Origin: Turicibacter sp.
GTDB lineage: Bacteria; Bacillota_I; Bacilli_A; MOL361; Turicibacteraceae
Reading direction: 5' to 3'
Assembly (NCBI GenBank): GCA_009787345.1
Contig: WRGF01000214.1
Span: 1 to 47,040 of the forward strand
Length of the DNA: 47,040 nt
In this document: positions 26,347 through 34,426 of the stretch, piece after piece
Numbering within the stretch: position 1 is the stretch's first letter
Layout: each line of letters starts with the position of its first letter
The notes under the pieces: model-generated
Seen by the model: only the letters and a program-made list of their open reading frames with translations
What the model was told of the DNA's origin: nothing
Database searches by the model: none
Made by a program: the position numbers and the translations under genes

Positions 26347-26387
26347 GAAAACTCCATCGTTTTCAAACTAGAAATGATGGAGTTTTC
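26347..26387. terminator. second hairpin between converging genes
   Basis: GAAAACTCCATC and its exact complement are separated by 17 bases. It lies between the IIA-IIB operon and the converging DUF3284 gene and may terminate either. Confidence 0.55.
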
Positions 26388-26479
26388 GGTATGTCTTTGG
26401 TTGCAAAGAAATCAGCAGTTTTTTTATTTCCTTATTTTACTACAGACCTTCTCGTTACGGAGCGGGAATGAATTTTGAC

Positions 26480-26507
26480 AAATGAGCAATTCTTCACCTG
26501 CTCATTT
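26480..26507 (-). terminator. hairpin overlapping the DUF3284 stop
   Basis: AAATGAGCA and TGCTCATTT pair perfectly around a ten-base loop. There is no strong T-run after it. Confidence 0.45.
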
Positions 26508-26954
26508 CTCTCCAGTCTTGTTCTCTTTAATATACTCACCCATCATTTCAATTAGGGCTTTGGCTTTTCGCTCGGATGGCTTGGTGAAAATCCAGCTCAT
26601 GACTGTGTGGTTCAACTCGTGGGGCTTGCTGATAGGGTCGTATTCCTCGACATAATTCACGTTGATGAAGCCTTCTTCCAATTCTTTGATGGCGTAGCGG
26701 ACACGGTTTACACCCCTGCCGGTTAAAAATTCTGCCTCGTAAATATAAGGTTTTTCGATTTTAGTGAGGGTGGCAGTTGCCTTAGCTGGTCTTCCCAACT
26801 TGTTTTTTAGCATTTTCGTGTAGTTGAACCCGGTTTTAATCTGGGATTTGTTGGTGTCCTTGCCCGTTGCCTGATCGATTTCGTACTTGATGGAGTTCAT
26901 CAACAAGCTGTAAAATTCGTCTGGGGTGGCCTGTAGTTTTACATTGACGTTCAT
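26502..26954 (-). CDS. DUF3284 protein (SRPBCC-like), PTS-associated
   Basis: 150 residues with AGGAGGAA before the ATG. The start MNVNVKLQATPDEFYSLLMNSIKYEI and the later FNYTKMLKN, EKPYIYEAEFLTGRG and VNYVEEYD fit DUF3284, a family whose genes recur beside cellobiose-type PTS genes in Lactobacillales. The fold is probably a small ligand-binding START-like barrel. Function is unknown. The IIC gene lies 182 bases upstream, separated by a hairpin. Confidence 0.8.
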   Translation of the reverse strand: MNVNVKLQATPDEFYSLLMNSIKYEIDQATGKDTNKSQIKTGFNYTKMLKNKLGRPAKATATLTKIEKPYIYEAEFLTGRGVNRVRYAIKELEEGFINVNYVEEYDPISKPHELNHTVMSWIFTKPSERKAKALIEMMGEYIKENKTGEK

Positions 26955-27021
26955 ATGATTCCTCCTCTAATAAAAAGTGGGACAAGTCTGTAACGGCTTA
27001 TGGAACTGGCTTTAATAAGAA

Positions 27022-27063
27022 AATGCCAAACACTAGGGGAGTTTTTCCCCCGTATTTGACATT
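27022..27063 (-). terminator. terminator after the IIC gene
   Basis: A long imperfect stem (AATGCCAAACACTAGGGG opposite CCCCCGTATTTGACATT) with a T-rich minus-strand side lies 74 bases after the IIC stop. Confidence 0.65.
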
Positions 27064-27136
27064 CTGCTTAACGTTTTCTAAAAATTTATGTTTTTAGCAT
27101 CAGGCTTGAAGTGGTTTCCTTCTTGCCTGCCCCAAA

Positions 27137-28456
27137 TTATTCTGCTTCTTTGTTAGCCATGATAACGAATGGTGCGTAGATAACGATGGCGATAACGAAA
27201 GTGATGGCTGCTAAGATTGTTGCCGGGATGTCCCCACCTGTTGCAAGGAATGCAGAGATTACTGGTGGCGTTGTCCAAGGGACAGCGATGTAGATTTTAC
27301 CTGCGAATGGCACGACTGCTGTGAAGAACCAAGCCAATGTTAAGTTGATGGTCGGTACTAAGATGAATGGGATAACTAAGATAACGTTCATTACCATCGG
27401 CAAACCGAAGATGATCGGTTCGTTGATTTGGAAGATACCAGGAGCTAATGACATTTTTGCAAGTGTACGGTAGCTTGGCTTTTTAGAGAAGATAAAGATG
27501 GCGATGATTAATGCTAACGTAGACCCTGAACCACCGTGCATTCCGTAAACATCTACGAAGTTACGTGTGATGGCGTGGATTGGCTCCAGGCCTTGGTTTA
27601 CAAGTTCCATGTTTTCATTAAGGGTTGGTGCATACATAAGCGTCAGTGCCGGCTCAGTAATGTTCATTCCGTGAAGCCCGAAGAACCATAATAATTGAGC
27701 CAAGATTGTTAGAAGGATTAATGTCAATGGAGATTGCCCTAAGCGTACAAGTGGCGCTTGAAGCACTTCGTTGATCCATAATTGTAGCGGCGTACCTACA
27801 CCTTCTAGGAAGATTACGGATACGATAGCAACGATAGTCAATGTGATTCCTGCTGGGATTACCGCAGAGAATGCTTTGGAAACACTTGGCGGTACGCTGT
27901 CTGGCATTTTAATAACCCAGCCTTTGCGTTTAACCCAGCAGTATAGCTCAGTTGCTAATAATGCAGTAAGTAGGCCCGCGAAAACGGCTTGAGAGTTGAA
28001 AGATGTCCAGCTGATGGCTCCCCAGAAGCTAGTCCCATCGAATTCTGCGCTTTGTGGCGTCAACACCATGTAAGAAGCAACAGCGATGATACCTGGGATC
28101 ATTCCATCTTCACCTAAGTTTTTAGCAAGGTTGTAGGCAATCGTGAATGTTGAGAATAGTACCCCAACGGCGATTGTTCCCCACCATAACTGGCTCATGA
28201 CTGGGCTTAGTGACGAATCAATGATTGGTTGAACTGAATTGGCGTACCAAGACATGCGGTTCAATAATTCCCCGATGATAGTCGTCGATCCGAAGAATAC
28301 GTTATTTAACAAAGTTGCGATAGCACCCACAAGTGCTAAAGGCATTGTTGCGATAAAACCATCTTTGATGGCGGATAAGTGGCGCTGGCTACTAATTTTG
28401 TGTGCGATTGGCAAGAACACACGTTCCATGGTAGCGGTCATTTTTTCCATGTTCAT
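27137..28456 (-). CDS. celB: PTS cellobiose/lactose-family EIIC permease
   Basis: 439 residues with TAGGAGG before the ATG. About ten membrane helices. Family landmarks are an N-terminal MATMER-like helix followed by LSAIKDGFIATMPLALVG, the middle LLWFFGLHGMNI, GSGSTLAL, and the sugar-region INEPIIFGLPMVMNVILVIPF near residue 345. It forms the membrane channel that phosphorylates and imports a beta-linked disaccharide with the EIIA and EIIB encoded at 25634-26275. celB is used as the family name; the true sugar is not proven. Its own strong promoter lies at 28506-28534. Confidence 0.93.
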   Translation of the reverse strand: MNMEKMTATMERVFLPIAHKISSQRHLSAIKDGFIATMPLALVGAIATLLNNVFFGSTTIIGELLNRMSWYANSVQPIIDSSLSPVMSQLWWGTIAVGVLFSTFTIAYNLAKNLGEDGMIPGIIAVASYMVLTPQSAEFDGTSFWGAISWTSFNSQAVFAGLLTALLATELYCWVKRKGWVIKMPDSVPPSVSKAFSAVIPAGITLTIVAIVSVIFLEGVGTPLQLWINEVLQAPLVRLGQSPLTLILLTILAQLLWFFGLHGMNITEPALTLMYAPTLNENMELVNQGLEPIHAITRNFVDVYGMHGGSGSTLALIIAIFIFSKKPSYRTLAKMSLAPGIFQINEPIIFGLPMVMNVILVIPFILVPTINLTLAWFFTAVVPFAGKIYIAVPWTTPPVISAFLATGGDIPATILAAITFVIAIVIYAPFVIMANKEAE

Positions 28457-28505
28457 AATTGGATCCTCCTATTTGTGTAAACTCTTTCACTTTCTTGCAC
28501 AACTA

Positions 28506-28534
28506 ATTATACACGCATTCAATAGATAATGCAA
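28506..28534 (-). promoter_or_regulatory. promoter of the IIC gene
   Basis: Minus-strand -35 TTGCAT (28529-28534), a 17-base spacer and a perfect -10 TATAAT (28506-28511). The spacer region contains GCATT and AATGC as a short inverted repeat, a possible operator. Confidence 0.8.
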
Positions 28535-28628
28535 GGGTTTTATCAAAAAATGTTGAACTTTTTTGCACCCAAGTATAGACTTTTCGAAAGAAATAGGCAT
28601 CTACACATTTGCCATATATAAGGAAGGA

Positions 28629-29567
28629 TTAGTCCCGTGGCTGGTAATTTGGGTCGAACTCATCCACTTCAATGTAAATGTAAAGCTTTTTATCCGGCAA
28701 CGCTGTCCGGATTTGGTCCTCAATTTGGTTGATGATAACAGGTGCCTGCTCTTCAAACTGGTGGACGAGGTCGATTTTCGCTGCGACCAGGATTTCGTCC
28801 GGCCCCAGGTGCACCGTGCGGATGTCCAGCACATGTGAAATCTCTTCCAGCCCGAAAGCCTGCCTAATAGCCGCGAGATCCCCCTTGGTGACGCTTTCCC
28901 CAATCATCAGGCTGTAAAATTCCTTTGCCAAGAAGCAGGCGGCGCCCATCAAGAGGATTCCAATCAACAGGCCGGTAATAGCATCAAACAAATAGTTGCC
29001 TGTCCAAATCGTTAAAAGGGTTCCGATAAATGCGATGGCAAGCCCAACGACGGCGCACAGGTCCTCAATAAAAATAATAAGGATTTCGCTGTGGCGGCTC
29101 TCCTTTAAAAACTGATAGATAGGCAGCTTGTCCGTGTTCAGCTCGGCGATTTCCTTAAGGGCGACGCGAAAGGAAAAGGCTTCGACAATCGTGCCAATAA
29201 TAAGAATAACAATAATCAGCCACGGGGAACCAATGGCATGCTCAGGGTGCCCGATACTGCGGATGGCTTCCATGACCCCAAGGACCCCACCCCCGAAAAA
29301 TAGCATGGTTGCGACGATGGTGCTAAAAAAATACTTCGCCCGCGCTTCCCCGAACTGATGGAGGTCGCTTTGCCCTTTTCCTGCCTGTTTGTTTCCTACC
29401 AAAAGCAACACCTGGTTGGCGCAGTCCACGACGGAGTGGATGGACTCGTTGAGCATCGCCGTGGAACCGCTGATAAAAAACCCGACGAATTTACTGATGG
29501 CTACCAGCATGTTGGCTATGAGCGCCGCAATAACTGATGACATGCCACTTGATTTTTCTTTACTCAT
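28629..29567 (-). CDS. cation diffusion facilitator (CDF) family transporter
   Basis: 312 residues with GAGGTGATTG before the ATG. About six membrane helices lead to a C-terminal cytoplasmic domain (about 215-312). Helix II carries ESIHSVVDCANQ with the metal residues His44 and Asp48. The helix V counterpart is IEDLCAVVG, where zinc exporters such as YiiP have HxxxD. The Glu-Asp form is common in the SLC30A9-like branch (COG0053). It probably exports a divalent metal by proton antiport; which metal cannot be said. It is a single gene. Confidence 0.88.
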   Translation of the reverse strand: MSKEKSSGMSSVIAALIANMLVAISKFVGFFISGSTAMLNESIHSVVDCANQVLLLVGNKQAGKGQSDLHQFGEARAKYFFSTIVATMLFFGGGVLGVMEAIRSIGHPEHAIGSPWLIIVILIIGTIVEAFSFRVALKEIAELNTDKLPIYQFLKESRHSEILIIFIEDLCAVVGLAIAFIGTLLTIWTGNYLFDAITGLLIGILLMGAACFLAKEFYSLMIGESVTKGDLAAIRQAFGLEEISHVLDIRTVHLGPDEILVAAKIDLVHQFEEQAPVIINQIEDQIRTALPDKKLYIYIEVDEFDPNYQPRD

Positions 29568-29624
29568 GCAATCACCTCATAACGATAGTTTTCGTAATGT
29601 TCAAGGATTTATCCAAAGAAATTG

Positions 29625-29644
29625 AAAAGAGCCCCGAAGGGCTC
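29625..29644 (-). terminator. terminator of the padR-DUF1700-DUF4097 operon
   Basis: On the minus strand GAGCCC-TTCG-GGGCTC is followed by TTTT, a stable tetraloop hairpin, 160 bases after the last gene. Confidence 0.8.
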
Positions 29645-29802
29645 CTTTGATGTCAAACTTTCGGCATGGGCGTTTTTCAGTGATGCCATAAATGTCCGGG
29701 AAAAAGTTGAAAGGTTGGAATAGGTTGGGGACAAAGGATCATCTGTTGCCAGGTACCTAATATAATATATTCATCCATCTTAAAATGGTGTGGGATTTAT
29801 GC

Positions 29803-30645
29803 TTAATTCACGCGGATTGGGCTGTTGCTGGTAGTCAGGGTGACATCGTAGTCCGTGCCTGAGCTCCAGGAATCGGTGCTTTGCCCGAAAATTTCGATGC
29901 TGCTATTGCTGGTGCGGCCGTTGATGGACGCTGATTCCGGTTCTTGGGACAACTGCACATCAATCCTGCCGTTGGTGGTCCTTAGATCCACATTTTGGGC
30001 AATGGTCGGGTTTGACCATTCAATCCTTCCATTGCTGCTGACCGCTTCGATATCCCCGGTAATATCGGCAAGGTTAATCCTGCCATTGGTGGTGCGAAGG
30101 GAAACAGAACCGGTTATCCCGCTGATGTCCAGCCTGCCATTGCTGGATTGGAATGCCAGCCTATCCCCTGCCAAATCAGATGCCGCAATCCGCCCGTTGC
30201 TGGTGCGAAATTCCATGTCGGCGGCTGCAAATCCATTGATGGCGATGGCCCCGTTTTGGGTGGTCGCCTTCAACAGATCGTATTCCTTGACGGGCAAATA
30301 GACGGCCAACGACATGTCCAGCCTGCGAAAATCCACGTTGACAAATTGGAAGCCTTCAAGGGCATTGACCACCAACACCTCGTCGACAATATCGGCACTC
30401 AGTTCCCGTCGCCCGGTGCCCCCATTCATGATGATCCGTGCCGTGCCGTCTTGGGAAGGGAAAAATTCAATGCGCCCGTTATTAGCGGTAATATCCACCG
30501 ATGTAAATTCCCCGTCACTGATGGTTTTTTCAAGGGGCGCACCCTGTTCACTGTGCAAATCCCTTGTCAGCCAGCTGCCGACCGAACCGATACCGATGAG
30601 GATGACTGCTAAAAAGATGAGGTCCCTTATTTTAAATCGCTTCAT
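29803..30645 (-). CDS. DUF4097 beta-repeat protein with N-terminal anchor (TNGRI repeats)
   Basis: 280 residues with AGGAGAG before the ATG. Residues 9-25 are a membrane anchor; the rest should lie outside. From about residue 55 the sequence is a solenoid of short strands, each turn ending in [ST][NS]N/TNG-R-I: NNGRIEF, QNGAIAI, SNGRIAA, SNGRLDI, TNGRINL, SNGRIEW, TNGRIDV, then SNSSIEI and SNSPIRV. About nine turns, spaced 18-25 residues. DUF4097 proteins of this kind (YvlB, LiaX-like) are linked to envelope-stress responses in Bacillota. The gene starts 5 bases after the DUF1700 gene. Confidence 0.85.
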   Translation of the reverse strand: MKRFKIRDLIFLAVILIGIGSVGSWLTRDLHSEQGAPLEKTISDGEFTSVDITANNGRIEFFPSQDGTARIIMNGGTGRRELSADIVDEVLVVNALEGFQFVNVDFRRLDMSLAVYLPVKEYDLLKATTQNGAIAINGFAAADMEFRTSNGRIAASDLAGDRLAFQSSNGRLDISGITGSVSLRTTNGRINLADITGDIEAVSSNGRIEWSNPTIAQNVDLRTTNGRIDVQLSQEPESASINGRTSNSSIEIFGQSTDSWSSGTDYDVTLTTSNSPIRVN

Positions 30646-30650
30646 ATGCT

Positions 30651-31199
30651 CTACTCTCCTTTAATCACTTTTAGGTTGAATTTTAAGTAACGCAGGGTTA
30701 ACTTTTTGGCAAGGATGGTCATTTTCCAAGCGGCAAGCCCCATAAGGATGCCTATACCGCAGAAGGTCAACGCTAAGAAAAATTCAAACCAAAGGAAAGT
30801 TTGCAGCCCCATCGCCGCAAAAAGAAGCAGTGCAAATGGTGTGGCAATCCCGCCAAGGGCAGTGCCCCATAATCCTAAAATCATGCCATAAACGCCGATG
30901 GCCGGCCCCAAGACGAACACAAGGTTTAAAAAACTCAGTCCGCCCACGGCTAAAATCGCCCGGAAGGTGTTGGTGGTGCTGGTGGTAGCAGTTGCCTGAT
31001 TCAAACGATAGTCTGCTAAAAGCTCTCTGGCAATATGTGCGGGATGCCCTAATTTGACAGCGATTTCCTGATCCGTCTTGCCCGCTTCCGCACCGAACCC
31101 GAAATGTTCCCGATAATCTTGGAGGATGTCCATCCGTTCCGCCTGTGGCAATGCTTTTAATCTTCTATCCAGTTCGTTCATAAATTGATCTTTAGTCAT
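30651..31199 (-). CDS. DUF1700/HAAS-domain membrane protein
   Basis: 182 residues from the ATG at 31199, with AAGGTGG upstream. The N-terminal HAAS domain reads [33 protein letters not shown] (helical, ~1-65) with [13 protein letters not shown]. Four membrane helices follow (about 75-100, 103-120, 125-145 and 148-165). Such proteins are usually encoded between a PadR regulator and a DUF4097 protein, as here, and are thought to pass a membrane signal to the regulator. The start overlaps padR by 8 bases. Confidence 0.88.
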   Translation of the reverse strand: MTKDQFMNELDRRLKALPQAERMDILQDYREHFGFGAEAGKTDQEIAVKLGHPAHIARELLADYRLNQATATTSTTNTFRAILAVGGLSFLNLVFVLGPAIGVYGMILGLWGTALGGIATPFALLLFAAMGLQTFLWFEFFLALTFCGIGILMGLAAWKMTILAKKLTLRYLKFNLKVIKGE

Positions 31200-31515
31200 T
31201 GTGTACACCACCTTTAATTAAGTCGTTGACGCCTTCTGTAAATTCCTGCCATTCCTCAAGGAGCTGCCCGAGGTACTCTTTGCCAATGTCGGTCAGCTTG
31301 TAATACTTGCGGGACGGGCCTTCACTGGATTCCACCAAATAAGTGGTGAAATAGCCGTCTTTCGTAAGCCTTCTCATAAGGGGATAAATGGTCCCTTCTG
31401 AGATGTGGATTTTCTCCGAGATTTCCTGCACCAGCTCATAGCCATAGCAATCCCGCTTATCTAAAAGCACCAAAACGCAAAGTTCCAGCACCCCTTTCTT
31501 AAATTGCACATTCAT
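31192..31515 (-). CDS. PadR-family transcriptional regulator
   Basis: 107 residues from the ATG at 31515, preceded by AGGAGGG; the longer frame has no better start. The winged helix includes [47 protein letters not shown] and the wing STSRKYY-like segment ([18 protein letters not shown]). The C-terminal helix gives dimerisation. It is the first gene of the operon and probably represses it from the repeats at 31627-31689. Confidence 0.93.
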   Translation of the reverse strand: MNVQFKKGVLELCVLVLLDKRDCYGYELVQEISEKIHISEGTIYPLMRRLTKDGYFTTYLVESSEGPSRKYYKLTDIGKEYLGQLLEEWQEFTEGVNDLIKGGVHND

Positions 31516-31626
31516 ATGAACCCTCCTGACTTCGAATTGGTGTGCTTGGCAGAAAATCGCTCCCGAGCACACGAATATCTTTCAAAACATCGCTTGCTGG
31601 CAATATAACCGATTAATCCAGCCACA

Positions 31627-31689
31627 AATACTATGTCAGCTACTATTCATCGTTTAGTAGCTTGTGATAATACTATATCACGAACTACT
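31627..31689 (-). promoter_or_regulatory. tandem operator candidate for PadR
   Basis: Two direct repeats, AATACTATGTCA at 31627-31638 and AATACTATATCA at 31669-31680, are each followed by a CTACT. They are offset by 42 bases, four helical turns. The second covers the -10 of the promoter at 31672-31700. Confidence 0.6.
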
Positions 31690-31700
31690 GTTGAATGCAA
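31672..31700 (-). promoter_or_regulatory. promoter of padR-DUF1700-DUF4097
   Basis: Minus-strand -35 TTGCAT (31695-31700), a 17-base spacer and -10 TATAGT (31672-31677). Confidence 0.7.
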
Positions 31701-31822
31701 GGTACTTTGCAACATTTTTATTATAACCGACTTTAGGCCTAGGGAAATGGGACGCCAAGGCTGATGGTAAATCCTCTGCCTTTTCCATATACTAAACTAG
31801 AACGAAATTGGAGGAATTAAGG

Positions 31823-32599
31823 ATGAACCTTAAAAAAATAATTTTGGTGGCTGTTATTTTCGTGGCGGCTGCAAGCATTATCGGGAGCAGTTTCGGGAAC
31901 CGATCCCACAAAGGGTGGGACACGGCTTACAACGTGGAAAAAGTCCAGAGCATCCAGGTGGAGAGCAATGTGGCACAAATATGGGTGCGCCCTATTGCCA
32001 GCAACGAAATCTTAGTCCATTTCACGGGGCAGGGGAGACTCAACATCAACGACCATCTGTCCAACGGGCAACTCACCATTTCAGAGACTGCACAGAATTC
32101 TTGGCGGTTTTCTATTGGAAGGGTGCAAAATCATACCCCTCAATTGGAAATTATGCTGCCTCAGGCTTCATTTGAAAGGCTTTCTGTCAGCAATGATGTA
32201 GGGACGATCCTTGTCGAAGGGATTCGTGCAGAAGATTTGCAGCTCACCTCACGGGTCGGGGAAATCACATTGAGGGACACCCAATCAAACCATGTGTTAT
32301 TAGGGTCCAATGTCGGTCAAATCAATGCCACCCATGTTGCTGGGAACCTCGGTATTACCTCGGATATGGGTCAGATTAGCATCTCGTTGCCAGTGCTTGG
32401 GCAAAACATTGACGTCACCAGCCGCATCGGGGAGGTCAACCTGAATTTGGGGCAGGCACCTGAAAATGCCACCATCCACACAGCCACGCAACTCGGGGAA
32501 AGCCGGATTTTCGGAGAATCCTCCACATCCGCCACTTTCGGGGATGGCCGTTATCAAGTGAATATTTCCACGAACATGGGGGAAATAAACGTCTGGTAA
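31823..32599 (+). CDS. DUF4097-like beta-repeat protein with N-terminal anchor (VGEI repeats)
   Basis: 258 residues from the ATG at 31823, with GGAGGAA upstream. Residues 5-22 are a membrane anchor or signal. The outer part is a beta solenoid whose turns end in [SN]x-[VMIL]-G-[EQT]-I: DVGTILV, RVGEITL, NVGQINA, DMGQISI, RIGEVNL, QLGESRI and NMGEINV. It is a divergent paralogue of the TNGRI protein across the PadR regulator, with Gly-Glu/Gln-Ile replacing Gly-Arg-Ile, so the exposed edge is acidic or neutral instead of basic. A TATACT at 31788-31793 may be its -10. Confidence 0.75.
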   Translation: MNLKKIILVAVIFVAAASIIGSSFGNRSHKGWDTAYNVEKVQSIQVESNVAQIWVRPIASNEILVHFTGQGRLNINDHLSNGQLTISETAQNSWRFSIGRVQNHTPQLEIMLPQASFERLSVSNDVGTILVEGIRAEDLQLTSRVGEITLRDTQSNHVLLGSNVGQINATHVAGNLGITSDMGQISISLPVLGQNIDVTSRIGEVNLNLGQAPENATIHTATQLGESRIFGESSTSATFGDGRYQVNISTNMGEINVW

Positions 32600-32615
32600 A
32601 AGACTACCCTTACAT

Positions 32616-33190
32616 CTCAACTTTCGTACCAAAAAACTAGAGCCTAGAGCACGGCACTCTGGCCTGAAGTCCGACCCAAGTCCCCGTCTTGACACACCGC
32701 CGGCCATCAAGCAGCCTGACCCACCGGATTCCCTATCCCATCCGGGAAAACAAGTAGCTCCTGAAGGTATTTGGGGTGTGTCATAATCCAATTCAAAAGC
32801 TTGCTTTTGATTTCCTCAACATTCACGAGCCCCTCTTTTTCGCTGCTCTCGATAATATCCAAAACAAGTTGTATCAATTCAAACAACGCTTCCCAGAAGT
32901 CGATTTCCCGCACGTCCTCCCCAAATTCTAAAAACAGGTGCCCCAAAGCCTTTGGGTCGTTATGCTTTCGTTGCTCCCATGCTAAAAAAATGTACCTTGA
33001 AATAACAATTGTCGTGTGGGCAACCATGGCATCGTATGTCCGGCATTAGAAATCCTTATTCAGGCTCAAATGGGATTTATTGTAATGGCTAAAATCACAA
33101 AAAACGTCTAAAAAACAGGATGTACATTGATATCCTAAAAGAGTTGGTGGGAGTGCCTTCTCTGGCCATTATTGATCTGCGAAAGTTGAG
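32616..33190 (-). mobile_element. IS4-family insertion-sequence remnant with intact ends
   Basis: Perfect 11-base inverted repeats bound the element: CTCAACTTTCG at 32616-32626 and CGAAAGTTGAG at 33180-33190, with matching bases continuing at two of the next three positions. Inside lies only the last part of a transposase on the minus strand. The flanks do not show a clear target duplication. The element is 575 bases, far less than a full IS (about 1.3-1.6 kb), so it is a deletion derivative. Confidence 0.75.
32707..33045 (-). pseudogene. C-terminal fragment of an IS4-type transposase
   Basis: 112 codons are open. The sequence starts CRTYDAMVAHTTIVISRYIF and continues LAWEQRKHNDPKALGHLFLE and DVREIDFWEALFELIQLVL. 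This matches the tail of IS4-group transposases (R-x-Y-D-A-x-V-A-H-T, Q-R-x-x-x-D-x-R-x-L-G). An in-frame stop at 33046-33048 precedes it and the catalytic DDE region is missing. It is a relic, not a functional gene. Confidence 0.75.
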
Positions 33191-33224
33191 TATACATTTT
33201 TTGTAAATTATTTCATGTAAAAAA

Positions 33225-33253
33225 ACAGCCGCCACTTGCTAGTTGGCGGCTGT
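33225..33253 (-). terminator. terminator of the secreted-protein operon
   Basis: ACAGCCGCCA and its exact complement around a nine-base loop, followed on the minus strand by a seven-T run (33218-33224). Confidence 0.9.
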
Positions 33254-33349
33254 AGACCTCTCTTCATAGTGATAGTTGTGAGGCTCAATGTAAAATTCCC
33301 CGTGATTCCCACAAAATGTTTTTGCATTTTAAACAATTTCAAATCTACA

Positions 33350-33508
33350 TCAAGAGATGAAGGCAAGAATAGAAAAAATCAGTAGAACCATGATCAATAA
33401 TGAGATTGCTAAATTCATAAGGGGATTATTTTTTTTTATGTTGGTCATGGTTCCAATAAAGAGCACTGATTCTCTTAAAAATTCAATGATGATTTTTATT
33501 CCCTCCAT
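33350..33508 (-). CDS. 52-residue membrane protein following the secreted protein
   Basis: The ATG at 33508 comes three bases after the stop of the secreted-protein gene. The product starts MEGIKIIIEFLRESV, has an amphipathic N-terminal half (about 1-20), a basic NIKKNN at 23-28, and one strong membrane helix at 32-51 (ISLLIMVLLIFSILAF). There is no separate ribosome site before the ATG (GGAGGG is inside the first codons), so translation is probably coupled to the gene upstream. A terminator lies about 100 bases after the stop. The role is unknown. The position and size suggest an immunity or partner protein for the secreted product; that is inference. Confidence 0.55.
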   Translation of the reverse strand: MEGIKIIIEFLRESVLFIGTMTNIKKNNPLMNLAISLLIMVLLIFSILAFIS

Positions 33509-33511
33509 AAA

Positions 33512-34309
33512 TTATTGAGACCTAACTGTCATTATAAGAGCCCAATTAATATCGACGACAATTCCATGCGTCGTTCGATTCAAGCCACGATCCATCGCCC
33601 AAACATGGTCAGTCGCCACAACACGAGTTGCATTGGAAATGACTTTCCCAGGGGGAAACATAAAAATGGTCGATAAAATCGCTGCGGCTTGGGCTTGTTG
33701 ATTAACCATTTGCAGGGTTCCAATCCTTACCCGGGCGGTTGCTCGATTGAAATACGTCCTCGTTCCCCACCAATGGACAACTGAATTTCGGTTAACGTTC
33801 CTAGAACGAACTTGCGGTTTGAAAGTATTTCCCGGACCACCCGCATAATTCCCACCAGTGTTTAATAATGTGCCCCTAAAAGCTTCATAGTCATTAATAG
33901 CCAGCGTATTATCTCCGTTAATCGACAAAACTCCGTCTACTACTAATTCGTTTACAATTAAAGCAGATTCTAATAGTCTATCGATAGTATCTACTCCATA
34001 TTCAACATAGAGGTAAAACGGAATTTGAGTAAAGAAAAAGCCCTCCTGGCTAACAGTCATGTGCTCTTCTAGGGACTCGATTAAATTATCAAATTCCTGA
34101 TGAGGTAAGTAGAACTGGTTTTTCTCGGTTAAATCTTTTGCGCCGAAGCTTTGCTCTGTAAAATCACCAATTGATGGTTGCTGGGCATTCACTACTGTTA
34201 ACGGTTGTGATACTAGAGCCATCAATAGAGCTAGCACTAATGACCCCGCCAGCCATTGTGCTCGAATTGTTTTCTCTGTTACTCTTTTCAGCATTGAGCA
34301 TTTTTTCAT
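33512..34309 (-). CDS. secreted protein of unknown function, possible effector or bacteriocin-like
   Basis: 265 residues with GGGAGAG before the ATG. A basic N-terminus and hydrophobic core (about 20-36) end in VVNA before QQ, a signal-peptidase I site near residue 42. The mature protein has an N-terminal part (about 43-165) with IGDFTEQSF and a helical LPHQEFDNLIESLEEH. After a Gly-rich hinge comes a C-terminal domain (about 177-265): NSVVHWWGTRTYFNR, a hydrophobic stretch around 205-225 (AAILSTIFMFPPG), then RGLNRTTHGIVVDINWALIMTVRSQ. From memory, the order HWWG-x-R, hydrophobic segment, RG and a final W...SQ recurs in small secreted proteins of Bacilli without known function. Lower GC than its neighbours, a consensus promoter and a nearby IS relic suggest acquired DNA. 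Confidence 0.7.
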   Translation of the reverse strand: MKKCSMLKRVTEKTIRAQWLAGSLVLALLMALVSQPLTVVNAQQPSIGDFTEQSFGAKDLTEKNQFYLPHQEFDNLIESLEEHMTVSQEGFFFTQIPFYLYVEYGVDTIDRLLESALIVNELVVDGVLSINGDNTLAINDYEAFRGTLLNTGGNYAGGPGNTFKPQVRSRNVNRNSVVHWWGTRTYFNRATARVRIGTLQMVNQQAQAAAILSTIFMFPPGKVISNATRVVATDHVWAMDRGLNRTTHGIVVDINWALIMTVRSQ

Positions 34310-34401
34310 TTTGTTCTCTCCCGTCTTTTTGTTAGCTTATCAAACAGAGTAAACGGCTTTCCTCCTTACAAATATTCACCATTCGATATAGCACTTCATT
34401 A

Positions 34402-34415
34402 TGCAATCGCTTTCT
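34402..34415 (-). promoter_or_regulatory. cre-like site just after the start point
   Basis: Minus-strand AGAAAGCGATTGCA fits the catabolite-response consensus TGWNANCGNTNWCA with two mismatches. It lies about 12-25 bases downstream of the -10 box, where CcpA binding would block transcription. Confidence 0.4.
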
Positions 34416-34426
34416 TTATATTTAGA

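Noticed and set aside
32300-32791. 163-codon minus-strand frame opposite the VGEI protein
   Set aside because: Antisense shadow of a repeat gene with its own ribosome site; its end runs into the IS remnant.
33180-33200. Target-site duplication for the IS remnant
   Set aside because: The flanks (TTACAT left, TATACA right) are similar but not a direct repeat.
34309-34355. Possible leader peptide after the AAGGAGG in the secreted-protein leader
   Set aside because: Only TTG or CTG starts fit and they give 3 or 13 codons; too little to call a gene, though the strong ribosome site is noted.
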